NCBI GenBank assembly: GCA_020073445.1
Contig: JAIQFE010000005.1
Coordinates: 124,001-188,000, forward strand
Origin: Terriglobia bacterium
GTDB taxonomy: Bacteria > Acidobacteriota > Terriglobia > Bryobacterales > Bryobacteraceae
Direction: 5' to 3'
DNA: 64,000 nt
The notes beneath the pieces are model-generated. The model was not told the DNA's origin, searched no databases, and was given only the letters and a program-made list of their open reading frames with translations. Both the position numbers and the translations under genes were made by a program. How positions within the stretch are numbered: position 1 is the first letter of the stretch; each line of letters opens with the position of its first letter. Below, piece by piece: positions 17,152-25,633 of the stretch.

Positions 17152-17532
17152 TTATTTCTTGTCCAGTTCCGCGAACACCTCTTTGGCCGAGCGGAACGCA
17201 TCCACTGCCGCCGGCACGCCGCAGTAGACTCCGGTCTGCAGCAGGATCTCGCGGATTTCGTCGCGGGTCACGCCGTTCGTAAGCGCGCCCTTGATGTGCA
17301 TCTTGAGCTCGTGCGGACGGTTGAGCGCGGTCAGCATCGCGAGGTTCAGCATGCTGCGGGTTTTGCGCGGTAGACCGGGACGCGTCCAGCAGGCTCCCCA
17401 GCAGTATTCGGTGACAAACTCCTGCAGAGGACGGTTGAAATCGTCGGCACTCGCGATGGCGTTCTCGACGAATTCTTTGCCGAGCGTCGCCTTCCGCACT
17501 TCTAATCCAGCTTCAAATAGTTGTCTGTCCAT
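17152..17532 (-). CDS. Carboxymuconolactone decarboxylase family protein (PcaC-like)
   Basis: 126 residues, the single-domain CMD length. Family features: opening FEAGLEVRKATLGKEFVENAI, then FVTEYCWGACWTRPGLPRKTRSMLNLAML and GALTNGVTRDEIREILLQTGVYCGVPAAVDAF. The substrate-side Glu/His region (EIREILLQTGVYCGVPA) is conserved. True PcaC decarboxylates 4-carboxymuconolactone, but without a pca cluster here the substrate is uncertain. It sits directly upstream of the hydroxyacid dehydrogenase. Confidence 0.9.
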   Translation of the reverse strand: MDRQLFEAGLEVRKATLGKEFVENAIASADDFNRPLQEFVTEYCWGACWTRPGLPRKTRSMLNLAMLTALNRPHELKMHIKGALTNGVTRDEIREILLQTGVYCGVPAAVDAFRSAKEVFAELDKK

Positions 17533-17562
17533 TACGTCAGCCTACAATAGACAGAAGCGTCT

Positions 17563-18366
17563 ATGCCAACACCCGACACGTACGAAGTCTACGCGATTCG
17601 CTACGCGCATCATCCGCGGCGCGCCAGCGAGAATTTTCTGGGCGGCGATCCGCACGACGGACCCATGCCCATCGACTTCTTCGTGTGGGCGATTGTCGGC
17701 GAAAATCGCACGTTCGTGGTCGATACCGGATTCAACGCCGAGATGGCTCGCAAACGAAAACGCGAGTTGTTTCGCACGCCGGCCGAGGGACTGAAGATGA
17801 TCGGCATCGAGCCGGCGCAGGTTAAGGATGTGATCGTCACGCACATGCACTACGACCACGCGGGCTGCCTGGATGAATTCCCGGCCGCGCGCTACCACGT
17901 GCAGGATCGCGAAATGGCTTTTTGCACCGGACGCCACATGTGCCACGGAGTGACGCGATTTCCGTTCGAGGCTTCCGATGTGACCTCGATGGTCGAGCGG
18001 ATCTTCGAAGGACGCGTCGCGTTCCATGACGGCGATGACGAACTGGCCCCGGGAGTCACGCTGCACCACATCGGCGGGCACTCGATGGGCTTGCAGGTGG
18101 TGCGGGTTCGGACGCGCCGCGGGTGGGTGGTGGTCGCTTCCGACGCGAGCCACTTTTACGCGAACATGGAACAAGGGCGTCCATACCCGGTCTTGTTTAA
18201 CGTCGGCGAAATGCTGGAAGGCTTCAACACGGTGCGCAAGCTGGCGGAATCGCCGCGGCACGTGATTCCCGGACACGATCCACTGGTGCTCGCGCGTTAT
18301 CCTGCGGCGAAGCCCGGCCTCGAAGGCATCGTCGCGCGTCTGGATGCGGACCCCATAAGCGACTAA
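17563..18366 (+). CDS. Metallo-beta-lactamase-fold lactonase (AHL-lactonase-like)
   Basis: 267 residues. The dinuclear zinc motif is T-H94-M-H96-Y-D98-H99-A; further ligands are in LHHIGGHSMG and the Asp of VVASDASHFY, with the final His in VIPGHDP. The layout matches N-acyl homoserine lactonases of the AttM/AiiA branch and related lactone hydrolases of catabolic pathways. It is divergent from the PcaC-like gene by 30 bases. Next to a CMD and hydroxyacid dehydrogenase, lactone ring opening in catabolism is as likely as quorum quenching. Confidence 0.85.
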   Translation: MPTPDTYEVYAIRYAHHPRRASENFLGGDPHDGPMPIDFFVWAIVGENRTFVVDTGFNAEMARKRKRELFRTPAEGLKMIGIEPAQVKDVIVTHMHYDHAGCLDEFPAARYHVQDREMAFCTGRHMCHGVTRFPFEASDVTSMVERIFEGRVAFHDGDDELAPGVTLHHIGGHSMGLQVVRVRTRRGWVVVASDASHFYANMEQGRPYPVLFNVGEMLEGFNTVRKLAESPRHVIPGHDPLVLARYPAAKPGLEGIVARLDADPISD

Positions 18367-18824
18367 TGAAAGTGAAACATAAAGTAACGACCCTCGATCC
18401 CAAAGAAAACCCCCTGGTTGTCTATCGTTTGGAAGTCCGACAGTCCGGCATACACGGGCGAGGAGTTTATGCGGCTCAATCGATTCCTGCAAATCGCAAG
18501 GTAATCGAGTATACGGGCGAAAAGATCAGCGCGATTGCCTGTGAGAAGCGCGGCCATGGAGACTGCACCTATTATTTTTCTCTAAACCGGTACTGGGTTC
18601 TGGATGGATCCGTGGGCGGGAGCGGCGCCGAGCTCATAAACCATAGCTGCGGCCCCAACCTGATCTCGCGCATCATGAAAGGCCACATCCTCTACATGAG
18701 CCTGCGCAAGATTCGCAAGGGCGAGGAGCTGACGGTGGACTATCATTTCTCCAAGAATGAAGAGACCACGCCGTGCCACTGCGGTTCGAAGAACTGCCGG
18801 AACACGATCAACCTGAAAGAGTGA
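18366..18824 (+). CDS. SET-domain protein lysine methyltransferase
   Basis: 152 residues. ATG overlaps the preceding stop by one base (TAATG). Compact SET fold: SGIHGRGVYA (SET-N), GAELINHSCGPN (residues 88-98, SAM site and pseudoknot), RKGEELTVDYHF with the catalytic Tyr126, and a post-SET zinc knuckle CHCGSKNC that supplies three Cys. All SAM and catalytic elements are present. Bacterial SET proteins modify ribosomal or nucleoid proteins in a few studied cases; the target here is unknown. Confidence 0.9.
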   Translation: MKVKHKVTTLDPKENPLVVYRLEVRQSGIHGRGVYAAQSIPANRKVIEYTGEKISAIACEKRGHGDCTYYFSLNRYWVLDGSVGGSGAELINHSCGPNLISRIMKGHILYMSLRKIRKGEELTVDYHFSKNEETTPCHCGSKNCRNTINLKE

Positions 18825-18831
18825 CGCTCGA

Positions 18832-19443
18832 TTGAGAGAGCTGGCCATCGCATTCTCCCTGGGCATGGCCTTTTCCGCGCCTCCGGGAATCGTGACTGCC
18901 GAAGCGATACGCCGCGGGATCACGGGAGGATTCGTCTCCGCCGTGATGGTCGGGATCGGCTCGCTGATCGGAGACGCGGTGTACGCCGCGCTGGCGCTGG
19001 GCGGGCTCTCGGCTCTAAGCGGCTATCCTGTTGCGCGGTCGGGCGTCGGGATCTGCGGTGCGCTGCTCCTGTTCTGGCTGGCCTATGACGCGTTGCGCGC
19101 CCAGGTACCAACTGCGAACCCGTCCCCTAAACGCAGCGACTTCATAGTTGGCGCGGCGCTGTCCTTGACCAATCCCTGGGCCATCGCCTTCTGGCTTGGA
19201 TTCGGTGGCGTTTTGTTGTCAGCAGGCATTCGCAATCCGGAGGCGAAGCTGCCGTTGCTCCTGGCAACCTTCCTGACCGGTGCCCTGGCGTGGAGCTTGA
19301 TTTTGTCTCTGATGATCGCGCTGGCCAAGCGTTTCGTGAACGCGACTCTTTTCCGGATTGTCTCGATCGGTTCAGCCCTGGTCTTCATCGGAACGGGCCT
19401 GTACACCATCTGGCAGGTCTATCTGGACTTACGGAGAGGTTAG
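18832..19443 (+). CDS. LysE/RhtB-family exporter
   Basis: 203 residues from TTG 18832, seven bases after the SET gene. Six hydrophobic segments, the first containing FSAPPGIVTAEAIRRGITGG, the LysE/RhtB signature region. A second conserved element is the loop with SLTNPWAIAFWLGFGG. The family exports amino acids and related compounds across the inner membrane. The substrate cannot be read from the sequence. Likely co-transcribed with the lactonase and SET genes. Confidence 0.88.
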   Translation: MRELAIAFSLGMAFSAPPGIVTAEAIRRGITGGFVSAVMVGIGSLIGDAVYAALALGGLSALSGYPVARSGVGICGALLLFWLAYDALRAQVPTANPSPKRSDFIVGAALSLTNPWAIAFWLGFGGVLLSAGIRNPEAKLPLLLATFLTGALAWSLILSLMIALAKRFVNATLFRIVSIGSALVFIGTGLYTIWQVYLDLRRG

Positions 19444-19483
19444 GACTTGCACGGGCCAGACGCCTGTGCCACATTGAGTAACG

Positions 19484-20149
19484 ATGCGGAGCAGACTGTG
19501 GATTCTGGTTGCGGCGGCGGGCAGCCTCTCGGCGCAGACGCGGCAAGTGGACATCATGCCGCTCATGCAGGAGATCGTGACGGGGCTGGGAGTGCAGTGC
19601 GAATACTGCCACTCCGCGCGCGGCAGCGGACAACCCGAACCCAAGAAAGACATCGCGCGGCAGATGATCGCGATGACGCGGGATCTGAATGCTCGGGTTC
19701 AGACCGCGACGGGCAAATCGGCCGCCGAAGCGACGCAGGTCAGTTGCATCACCTGCCATCATGGCGTGCCGATTCCGAAGCAGCTGTCCGAGGTGGTCAC
19801 GCAGACCCTGCGCGAAAAGGGCGTGGCGGCCGCGGCGGCGCAGTATCGCGACTTGCACGAGCACTTCTACGGTCGAGCCGCTTACGATTTCGGCGAGGAT
19901 ACGCTGATCGGCGTGGCGCAGCCGCTGGCGGCCGGAAGACCGGATGATGCGATCGCACTGCTCAAACTGAATCTGGAATTCTTCCCGCAGTCGGCCAAGA
20001 CCTACGCGGCGATCGGGTTCGCCTACACACGCAAATACGACGACCCGACCGCCATAACTTATTACGAGAAATCCGTTGAGCTCGACCCGAACAACGGGGT
20101 CACCCGCGGACAGCTCGAACAGTTGAAGATGTACCAGCGGAAGCGCTAG
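19484..20149 (+). CDS. Periplasmic diheme cytochrome c with TPR tail
   Basis: 221 residues; signal peptide to about residue 17. Two heme sites, C39EYCH43 and C88ITCH92, with a Met-containing helix between them (RQMIAMTRDLN). This matches the short relatives of the photosynthetic reaction centre cytochrome c subunit that are common in acidobacteria, and does not imply photosynthesis. The C-terminal ~90 residues contain TPR-like helices (AAIGFAYTRKYDDPTAITYYEKSVELDP). Its last 50 bases overlap the convergent MFS gene. Confidence 0.85.
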   Translation: MRSRLWILVAAAGSLSAQTRQVDIMPLMQEIVTGLGVQCEYCHSARGSGQPEPKKDIARQMIAMTRDLNARVQTATGKSAAEATQVSCITCHHGVPIPKQLSEVVTQTLREKGVAAAAAQYRDLHEHFYGRAAYDFGEDTLIGVAQPLAAGRPDDAIALLKLNLEFFPQSAKTYAAIGFAYTRKYDDPTAITYYEKSVELDPNNGVTRGQLEQLKMYQRKR

Positions 20150-21338
20150 GCGTCTGCGGTCTACTAAGCCACAGCCATAGCAGCGTTCCCACAAGCGGCA
20201 GCAGGCTCATCGAAATGAATGTGGCCGCGTACCATTGCCGATCGAACCAGGCTCCGTAGACTGGCTGGATGACCGCCTGGACCGCTCCCCAGGACCCGGA
20301 TCCGATCCCGGCGACCATCCCGATGCGGTCCGGAGGAAAGATACGCGAGCCAACGCGCAGCGACATGACGACGAAGCCGTCGGCGATGAAGGTCGACCAA
20401 GTGAACAGGGCGATCGCGACGACCCAGGAATGGGTCAGCGTCATGAAAGCGGTCGGCAGGGAGAGAATCGTCAGGAGGACGAAGATGCGGACCGGACGAT
20501 CCTGGTTGGCCGCGAAGCGATCGGCCACCCAGCCCCAGAAGAAGTATCCGGCCTCCCAGCCGACCATCGGGATCCACAGGACGTGGCCCAGGTCGGCCTG
20601 GGACAGTCCCAGCGCGCGATTCAGGTACAGCGGGCTCAGGTAGGCCGCGACGCCGAGGGCGAGTCCGCCCAATCCGAAGCTCGACACGATGATCCACACG
20701 CGGCGCTCCCGCAGATCGGGCCACTGGATCTTCAGTGGACCGCGATTTTCGCTCTGCTTATGCAGAAACGGTGGGCGGGCGACCCGCCACCACAGCGCCA
20801 GCCACAGAACGCCCAGGAAACCTGTGAGCAGGAACGCGAATCTCCAGCCGTATCGCTGGGCGATGGGGATGATGATGGGTGGAGTGATCAGCGCGCCCAG
20901 CGAAGCCCCGCTATAGCCGAGCGCCATGCCGCGCGATTGTTTGTTCACAGGCAGCGCCTCGGCAGCGGTCCGCAGAGCGCCAGGGAACGCCGCGCCTTCG
21001 CCGAAACCGAGCAGGGCGCGGGCCATCGCAAATCCGATCAAGCCGTTCAGTCCGGCGTGAGACACGCTCGCTACGGTCCAGATGAGTACCGCGATCGCCA
21101 TGCCGCGCCGCAATCCGATGTAATCCAGGAACGACCCGAAAACCGGGTTCATGATCGTGTACACGATCGAAAATGCCGAAACCGCCAGCGTGTACTCATA
21201 CTGGCTCATGTGGGTTTCGGACAGTATGGTGGGCGAGAGCGCAGCCAATACCTGCCGGTCGATGTACCCTAGCAGGGTGCACAACATCATCGTGGTGGGA
21301 GCGACCCACATTCGCCAACCGGGAGCAGGCCGATTCAT
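20100..21338 (-). CDS. Major facilitator superfamily transporter, ACS (hexuronate/galactonate) type
   Basis: 412 residues from ATG 21338; the frame is open further upstream, but that part lacks membrane segments and overlaps a real gene. Twelve predicted helices; signature loops GSFLDYIGLRRGMAIAV after helix 2 and LGFGEGAAFPGALRTAAEALPVNKQSRGMALGYSG near helices 4-5, as in the anion:cation symporter branch (ExuT/GudP). Likely imports an organic acid such as a sugar acid. Convergent with the diheme cytochrome (50-base overlap) and divergent from the hydratase gene. Confidence 0.9.
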   Translation of the reverse strand: MNRPAPGWRMWVAPTTMMLCTLLGYIDRQVLAALSPTILSETHMSQYEYTLAVSAFSIVYTIMNPVFGSFLDYIGLRRGMAIAVLIWTVASVSHAGLNGLIGFAMARALLGFGEGAAFPGALRTAAEALPVNKQSRGMALGYSGASLGALITPPIIIPIAQRYGWRFAFLLTGFLGVLWLALWWRVARPPFLHKQSENRGPLKIQWPDLRERRVWIIVSSFGLGGLALGVAAYLSPLYLNRALGLSQADLGHVLWIPMVGWEAGYFFWGWVADRFAANQDRPVRIFVLLTILSLPTAFMTLTHSWVVAIALFTWSTFIADGFVVMSLRVGSRIFPPDRIGMVAGIGSGSWGAVQAVIQPVYGAWFDRQWYAATFISMSLLPLVGTLLWLWLSRPQTPSASAGTSSTVRAVRG

Positions 21339-21359
21339 CACGATCCCGGCCAGTCTAGC

Positions 21360-22223
21360 ATGAGCCCCTCGGATCGCATAAATGTGACGGATTGGATCGG
21401 GAAGACTGAGACGCGGTTGGATGTTGTTTCCGCCGGGCCGGTCGCGGCGTTGTCGGCGACGCTCGATCGCGACGACCCGGAACCCCAGCCGGGCGATCCT
21501 TTGCCGCTGCTCTGGCACTGGCTGTTTTTCCTGGATCGGCATCGGGCGTCGGAGCTGGGTCCCGATGGCCACGCGCGGCGAGGCGGGTTGCTGCCGCCGA
21601 TTCCTCTGCCGAGGCGCATGTGGGCGGGAAGCCGGTTCGAGTTTCGTCAGCTTCTTCGGATCGGAGATCACATGACACGGGAAACACGTGTCATCGATAT
21701 CAAAGAAAAGTCGGGGCGCAGCGGACGGCTGGTGTTCGTCGTCGTGCGGCACGAGATATCGAACGAGGCCGGGGTGGCGATCACCGAGGAGCACGATATC
21801 GTGTATCGGGATCACTCTCGGGAAAAAAGCCCTGCGGCGCCTGCGCAGCCCGCGCCGGCCGATGCCGCCTGGGAACGGACCATCGAGCCCGACGATGTAC
21901 TGCTGTTCCGCTACTCGGCGCTGACCTTTAATGGGCACCGCATTCACTATGACCGTCGCTATGCGACCGAGGTCGAAGGATATCCGGGCTTGGTGGTGCA
22001 CGGTCCTCTGATCGCGACGCTGTTGATGGATCTGCTGCGACGAAATCAGCCTGCGGCGAACGTTGTGCGCTTCAGCTTCCGGGCCGTTAGCCCGCTTTTC
22101 GATATCTCGCCGTTTGTGGTTTGCGGGAAGCCGGACGGCAGTAAAGTCCAACTGTGGGCGAAAGACGCGGCTGGCAATCTCGCGATGACGGCGGAGGCTG
22201 GGCTTGAGCCCAGCGCGGACTAA
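21360..22223 (+). CDS. MaoC/HTD2-like hydratase (mesaconyl-C4-CoA hydratase type)
   Basis: 287 residues. N-terminal FAS1-like dehydratase hot-dog half with LLPPIPLPRRMWAGSRFEF, and C-terminal MaoC half with FRYSALTFNGHRIHYDRRYATEVEGYPGLVVHGPLIATLL. The HYD...EGYPGLVVHG region carries the hydratase 2 motif residues. The family hydrates or dehydrates CoA thioesters; mesaconyl-C4-CoA hydratase and HTD2 share this layout. It is divergently placed 21 bases from the acid transporter, which fits organic acid metabolism. Confidence 0.85.
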   Translation: MSPSDRINVTDWIGKTETRLDVVSAGPVAALSATLDRDDPEPQPGDPLPLLWHWLFFLDRHRASELGPDGHARRGGLLPPIPLPRRMWAGSRFEFRQLLRIGDHMTRETRVIDIKEKSGRSGRLVFVVVRHEISNEAGVAITEEHDIVYRDHSREKSPAAPAQPAPADAAWERTIEPDDVLLFRYSALTFNGHRIHYDRRYATEVEGYPGLVVHGPLIATLLMDLLRRNQPAANVVRFSFRAVSPLFDISPFVVCGKPDGSKVQLWAKDAAGNLAMTAEAGLEPSAD

Positions 22224-22230
22224 AGTCCGC
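22197..22230. terminator. Double hairpin at the convergent ends of the hydratase and transketolase genes
   Basis: Arms GCTGGGC/GCCCAGC (22197-22214) and GCGGAC/GTCCGC (22215-22230). It overlaps both stop codon regions. No long U run on either strand, so terminator activity is a guess; it also looks like a dispersed palindrome. Confidence 0.4.
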
Positions 22231-24739
22231 CCCCCAACAGAGCTTTCTGGCGGCTGATTCGCTGATCGCGCTCGGTGGCGAATCGCTGGATGCCGTTGAA
22301 GATCGACTTCGGATCCAGGTGCGCCTCGGCGATTACATCCGCTTCCAGACCACCCGTGAGCCACTGATTGTCCCAGTCCGACGTCAGCGAGTACTCGTCC
22401 GTGAGCGGGCCAACGTCACGCAAAGGCCACACGCGGCGGGTTCCCGTACTGACCACCATCAGATCGTAGTAGGCCTCGGACGGCAGAACACTCTTCCGAT
22501 AGGACTCGGGCTGGCGATCGAATAGCTCCTCGCTGATCGCGGCAACCACTTTCACGTTGATCCCGGCTTCTTCCAGCTTGGGCAGCGTGCTGACCAGGTT
22601 CACCGTGGAACTCGATCCCTGGGTGACGACGTAGCCGTGACGCGGCTTGTCCGGTGCGAAGTCGCGAATCACGTAAAAGCCCTTGGCGGCGGCCCGCAAA
22701 TCGGTATCCGCGAACTTGCTGCGGTCTGCCACCGGAAAATCGGGGCGCGCGACTTCGAGCGTGATGATGCCGACTTTCGCCTCGCGCGCAGCGATCTCGG
22801 CCGCAGCAAAGTACGCTGGAGCCACATCGTTGTAATCCCAGAAATTCAGGTGGATGCTCTGCCCGCGCGGGAACAGCTTCCAGACCTGCGGAGCGAAAAT
22901 GCCGAAGTGAGTGCGGCCGTCGGCCGCCGTCTCGGGGCCGGAATGCGCGACTAAGATATGCAGCACGCCCATCCGGAACTTGCTGTCCTGATTCTGCTGG
23001 CTCCACACGCGCGCCGGCGTGTACATGAGCGGCGTAAACGCTCCGTAGGTGCCGCTGATGGCCCACACACCCGCGAACTTATCGGGATCGAGCGACGCGT
23101 TCTGCCCGGTCAGCCCGATGGCAGTCGACACGTTTCCGGCTTCCTGAATGGCGGCCTTTAAACGGGTGCCCAGCGGGTTTGTTTCCGGATCGTAGTGCCC
23201 CCACATGCTGCCATGTTCCAGGTTGATGGATTCGGAAAGATCCGCGGCGATGGTCAGGAAGCGATTCCCGGTGACGTAGTTTACCCACTTGACGATTTCC
23301 GAGATGCCGCGCCGGGTGCCGGCGACTTCGCCCGGCTTGCGGAACAGAGTGATGTTCACTTGCTTCTCGGCGCCCGAAATCTCGTTCTTGACCGAGACTT
23401 TCTGCGGCTCTTCCGGAAGATTCGCCACGCGCAGGCGCTCGTCCAGAAACGGATCGTGATCCACGGGGATGCGCAACGGCACATCGTCCTTCAGCGTGTC
23501 GCCGATCTCCACCAGCTTGTCCGCGAGCCAATCTCCCAGCCCGTTCTTGTCGAGCACCGACATCGCGATATCGATGTTGGTCTTGTACTGGATCAGCCGT
23601 TCGGGCGTGTCCTTGGTCGCGCCGTCGCGAATACCTTGGAACGTCACGCCGTAGCGCTTCTCAAACGTTTGTGCCAGCGCGATGAAGTACTCGGAGTTCA
23701 TCTTGAAGGCGTAGGGATGGCTGGGGAAGCCCAGGAGTTGCTGCCCGGCCTCGGGAATTTGGCCGTTCATCGCCGCAGGCCAGTACCCTTTGGCGGTTTT
23801 GCCGACGACTACGATGGGGCGGCGATCTTTTCCGTCCCAGTCTTCCATGGTCTTGAGCGCAGCGACCACCTGGTCATAGTCGTTGCCGTTCTCGACCGCG
23901 AAGACGTTCCAGCCATACGAGGTCCACTGGTCGATCAAGTTATACGCTTCGTACTTCGAATCGATCACGCCGCCGAGCAGGGAATCGTCGATGCCCGCGT
24001 TGTTGTCCGAGATCATCACACGAAGTCGCTTGCCGACTTTAAGCGCCAGGGCTTGGGTCTTGAGTTCTTGCGCGTGACCTTCGGTCATGGCGAACTCGCC
24101 TTCGAACGCGATCACCTTGGGCGCGGTGATCCCGGCGCCGGCGACATCCCAAAACGCGGCTTTACCCGCGGCCGTGGCGACGCCGATACCGGACGGTCCA
24201 CCGTTCACGTCATTCGTTACGTCGGTGGTTTCCGCGTGCCCGGCCAGCGCCTTGATGCCGCGCAGCTTTGCTTGGTTAAACAGCGGATTATCGGAGAGTC
24301 CATTTTCCTGGAGCAGCGTCTTCATCGCGCCCGCGCCGCGGCGGAACCCGAGCGCGTCGATCGGAAGAATCGAAGTATGCGGATCGGCGAAATAGCGCTG
24401 GTCGCCCGTCGCTTCGAACTTGCGTGCCAGCGCCTGGCCCATGATCATCCACAGCGCGTAACACGTCGGGATGCAGTGCCCGCCGGCGAGCATGAACTTG
24501 TCGCAATAAGGATGCTTGGGACGGCGATAATCGTAGCGCAGCCCGCCGAGATCGGGCCCCGCGAGGTGTATCGCGACGTTATACGGTGTATACGCGAGCG
24601 GGCCGCCAAAGTGCCCGGTCTGGGAATAATTCCCCAGCAGGACCAGCGTCATGCAGGTCATGAACCCAACGTCTTCCAGATGTTCGCGGTCGTAGGGCGT
24701 CGTGAGCCGCTCGAGTCGTGAGAGGGAGGTCGTAGCCAT
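22220..24739 (-). CDS. Transketolase-like thiamine diphosphate enzyme
   Basis: 839 residues from ATG 24739; ATG 24751 and an in-frame start at 24790 are alternatives. N-terminal TPP domain: GGHCIPTCYALWMIMGQAL, GHAETTDVTNDVNGGPSGIGVATAAGKA, and the TPP motif GEFAMTEG ... SDNNAGIDD. The middle domain contains ADLSESINLEHGSMWGHYDPETN and the C-terminal domain ends with TGTRRVWPLRDVGP. It is longer than the usual ~660 residues and the normal GDG is GEF, so it belongs to a divergent transketolase branch. Probably moves two-carbon ketol units in the pentose phosphate pathway, but substrates may differ. Confidence 0.85.
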   Translation of the reverse strand: MATTSLSRLERLTTPYDREHLEDVGFMTCMTLVLLGNYSQTGHFGGPLAYTPYNVAIHLAGPDLGGLRYDYRRPKHPYCDKFMLAGGHCIPTCYALWMIMGQALARKFEATGDQRYFADPHTSILPIDALGFRRGAGAMKTLLQENGLSDNPLFNQAKLRGIKALAGHAETTDVTNDVNGGPSGIGVATAAGKAAFWDVAGAGITAPKVIAFEGEFAMTEGHAQELKTQALALKVGKRLRVMISDNNAGIDDSLLGGVIDSKYEAYNLIDQWTSYGWNVFAVENGNDYDQVVAALKTMEDWDGKDRRPIVVVGKTAKGYWPAAMNGQIPEAGQQLLGFPSHPYAFKMNSEYFIALAQTFEKRYGVTFQGIRDGATKDTPERLIQYKTNIDIAMSVLDKNGLGDWLADKLVEIGDTLKDDVPLRIPVDHDPFLDERLRVANLPEEPQKVSVKNEISGAEKQVNITLFRKPGEVAGTRRGISEIVKWVNYVTGNRFLTIAADLSESINLEHGSMWGHYDPETNPLGTRLKAAIQEAGNVSTAIGLTGQNASLDPDKFAGVWAISGTYGAFTPLMYTPARVWSQQNQDSKFRMGVLHILVAHSGPETAADGRTHFGIFAPQVWKLFPRGQSIHLNFWDYNDVAPAYFAAAEIAAREAKVGIITLEVARPDFPVADRSKFADTDLRAAAKGFYVIRDFAPDKPRHGYVVTQGSSSTVNLVSTLPKLEEAGINVKVVAAISEELFDRQPESYRKSVLPSEAYYDLMVVSTGTRRVWPLRDVGPLTDEYSLTSDWDNQWLTGGLEADVIAEAHLDPKSIFNGIQRFATERDQRISRQKALLGGGL

Positions 24740-24798
24740 GGAAGCCGCCATTATCCCATGGATTGCACATCCAGCCGATTTGCGCGTCAATGGTGGGT

Positions 24799-25152
24799 AT
24801 GAAGAGAATTATTGCCCTTAGCTTTATCTTGGCGATGGCCGTGGCGATTGTTATCTGGGCCCAGACCAAGGCCCCCGCTACGGTCTACGCCCAATATGAA
24901 ATGCGCTCGGTATTTCCGCGCGAGACGTCGCCGGCCATGTATGAACAGGTGTCCCAGCAGGAACTCCAGACTCTGGCTTCGCAGGGCTGGGAACTGGTGA
25001 GCGTGACGCCGTACGTGTATCGCAACGAGGAACGCGGCCCGGCGCTGAACAACAAGCCGGCGGTGACGCAGAGCTATCCGGCGTACTTCTTCAAGCGAGT
25101 GAAGCTGCTGAAGACGGAGAGCGTCAGCCTCATCCCGGCTCACGCCCCGTAA
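24799..25152 (+). CDS. Small secreted DUF4177-like protein
   Basis: 117 residues from ATG 24799, preceded by GGTGGG. Hydrophobic signal (RIIALSFILAMAVAIVIWAQ). The core QQELQTLASQGWELVSVTPYVY ... YFFKR has the pattern of DUF4177 domains, short beta-alpha proteins of unknown function. Divergent from the transketolase. The last 23 bases overlap the convergent gene. Confidence 0.65.
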   Translation: MKRIIALSFILAMAVAIVIWAQTKAPATVYAQYEMRSVFPRETSPAMYEQVSQQELQTLASQGWELVSVTPYVYRNEERGPALNNKPAVTQSYPAYFFKRVKLLKTESVSLIPAHAP

Positions 25153-25621
25153 GGACGGGGATTTCAAACTGCAGCTCCAGTGTCGCGCCCGGCGCGACGC
25201 CAGCCCATTGCTGGAACAGTTCGCTGCGCTTTTTCTTGACACGTGCGATCTGCTCCGCGGTCAGCTTACGCGCCCCGGTCATCGCGCCGAATTCATTGAA
25301 CTCGTCTACGGTCCAGATTTGTCCTCCGGCTCGCTCGGCATCAAACAACCCGACGATTCCTTCAACCTCTCCCGCTTCCGGCGGCAAGGGCCCGCGAGCG
25401 CCTTTCCCGGTGGTGTCTTCCATGTCCCAGCCCTCGGCTACCAATCCAAAGAATCCTCGCCGAAACCCAAGGGCTGTTTCAACTGCAAAATGGGTTAAGT
25501 CGTGCAGCGCAAAGAATGCCGCATGACGATCGGTCTGTTTCTGCCACGTCACTGAGCCATCGGCGCGCACGCAGCGCAACACGCCTGAGCCGTCCGCCTT
25601 CTTGGTGATCTGGACGCGCAC
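25130..25621 (-). CDS. Conserved protein of unknown function
   Basis: 163 residues from GTG 25621. No signal peptide or membrane segment. The N-terminal part alternates beta-strand residues (VQITKKADGSGVLRCVRADGSVTW), followed by FFALHDLTHFAVETALGFRRGFFGLVAEGWDMEDT, whose His/Asp/Glu spacing (HDLTHFAVE) might form a metal site. No family is recognised. It runs the same way as the adhesin-like gene behind it. Confidence 0.6.
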   Translation of the reverse strand: MRVQITKKADGSGVLRCVRADGSVTWQKQTDRHAAFFALHDLTHFAVETALGFRRGFFGLVAEGWDMEDTTGKGARGPLPPEAGEVEGIVGLFDAERAGGQIWTVDEFNEFGAMTGARKLTAEQIARVKKKRSELFQQWAGVAPGATLELQFEIPVLTGREPG

Positions 25622-25633
25622 GCGTCCAGTGTC

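Noticed and set aside
19448-19470. GC-rich hairpin between lysE and the diheme cytochrome
   Set aside because: Imperfect stem with G-T pairs and no U run; could not be distinguished from chance.
21339-22364. N-terminal extension of the MFS transporter frame
   Set aside because: The extra ~340 residues are hydrophilic, Arg-rich and antisense to the hydratase; the membrane protein starts at ATG 21338.
23195-24721. 508-codon plus frame inside the transketolase-like gene
   Set aside because: Antisense shadow; no family match and no ribosome binding site.
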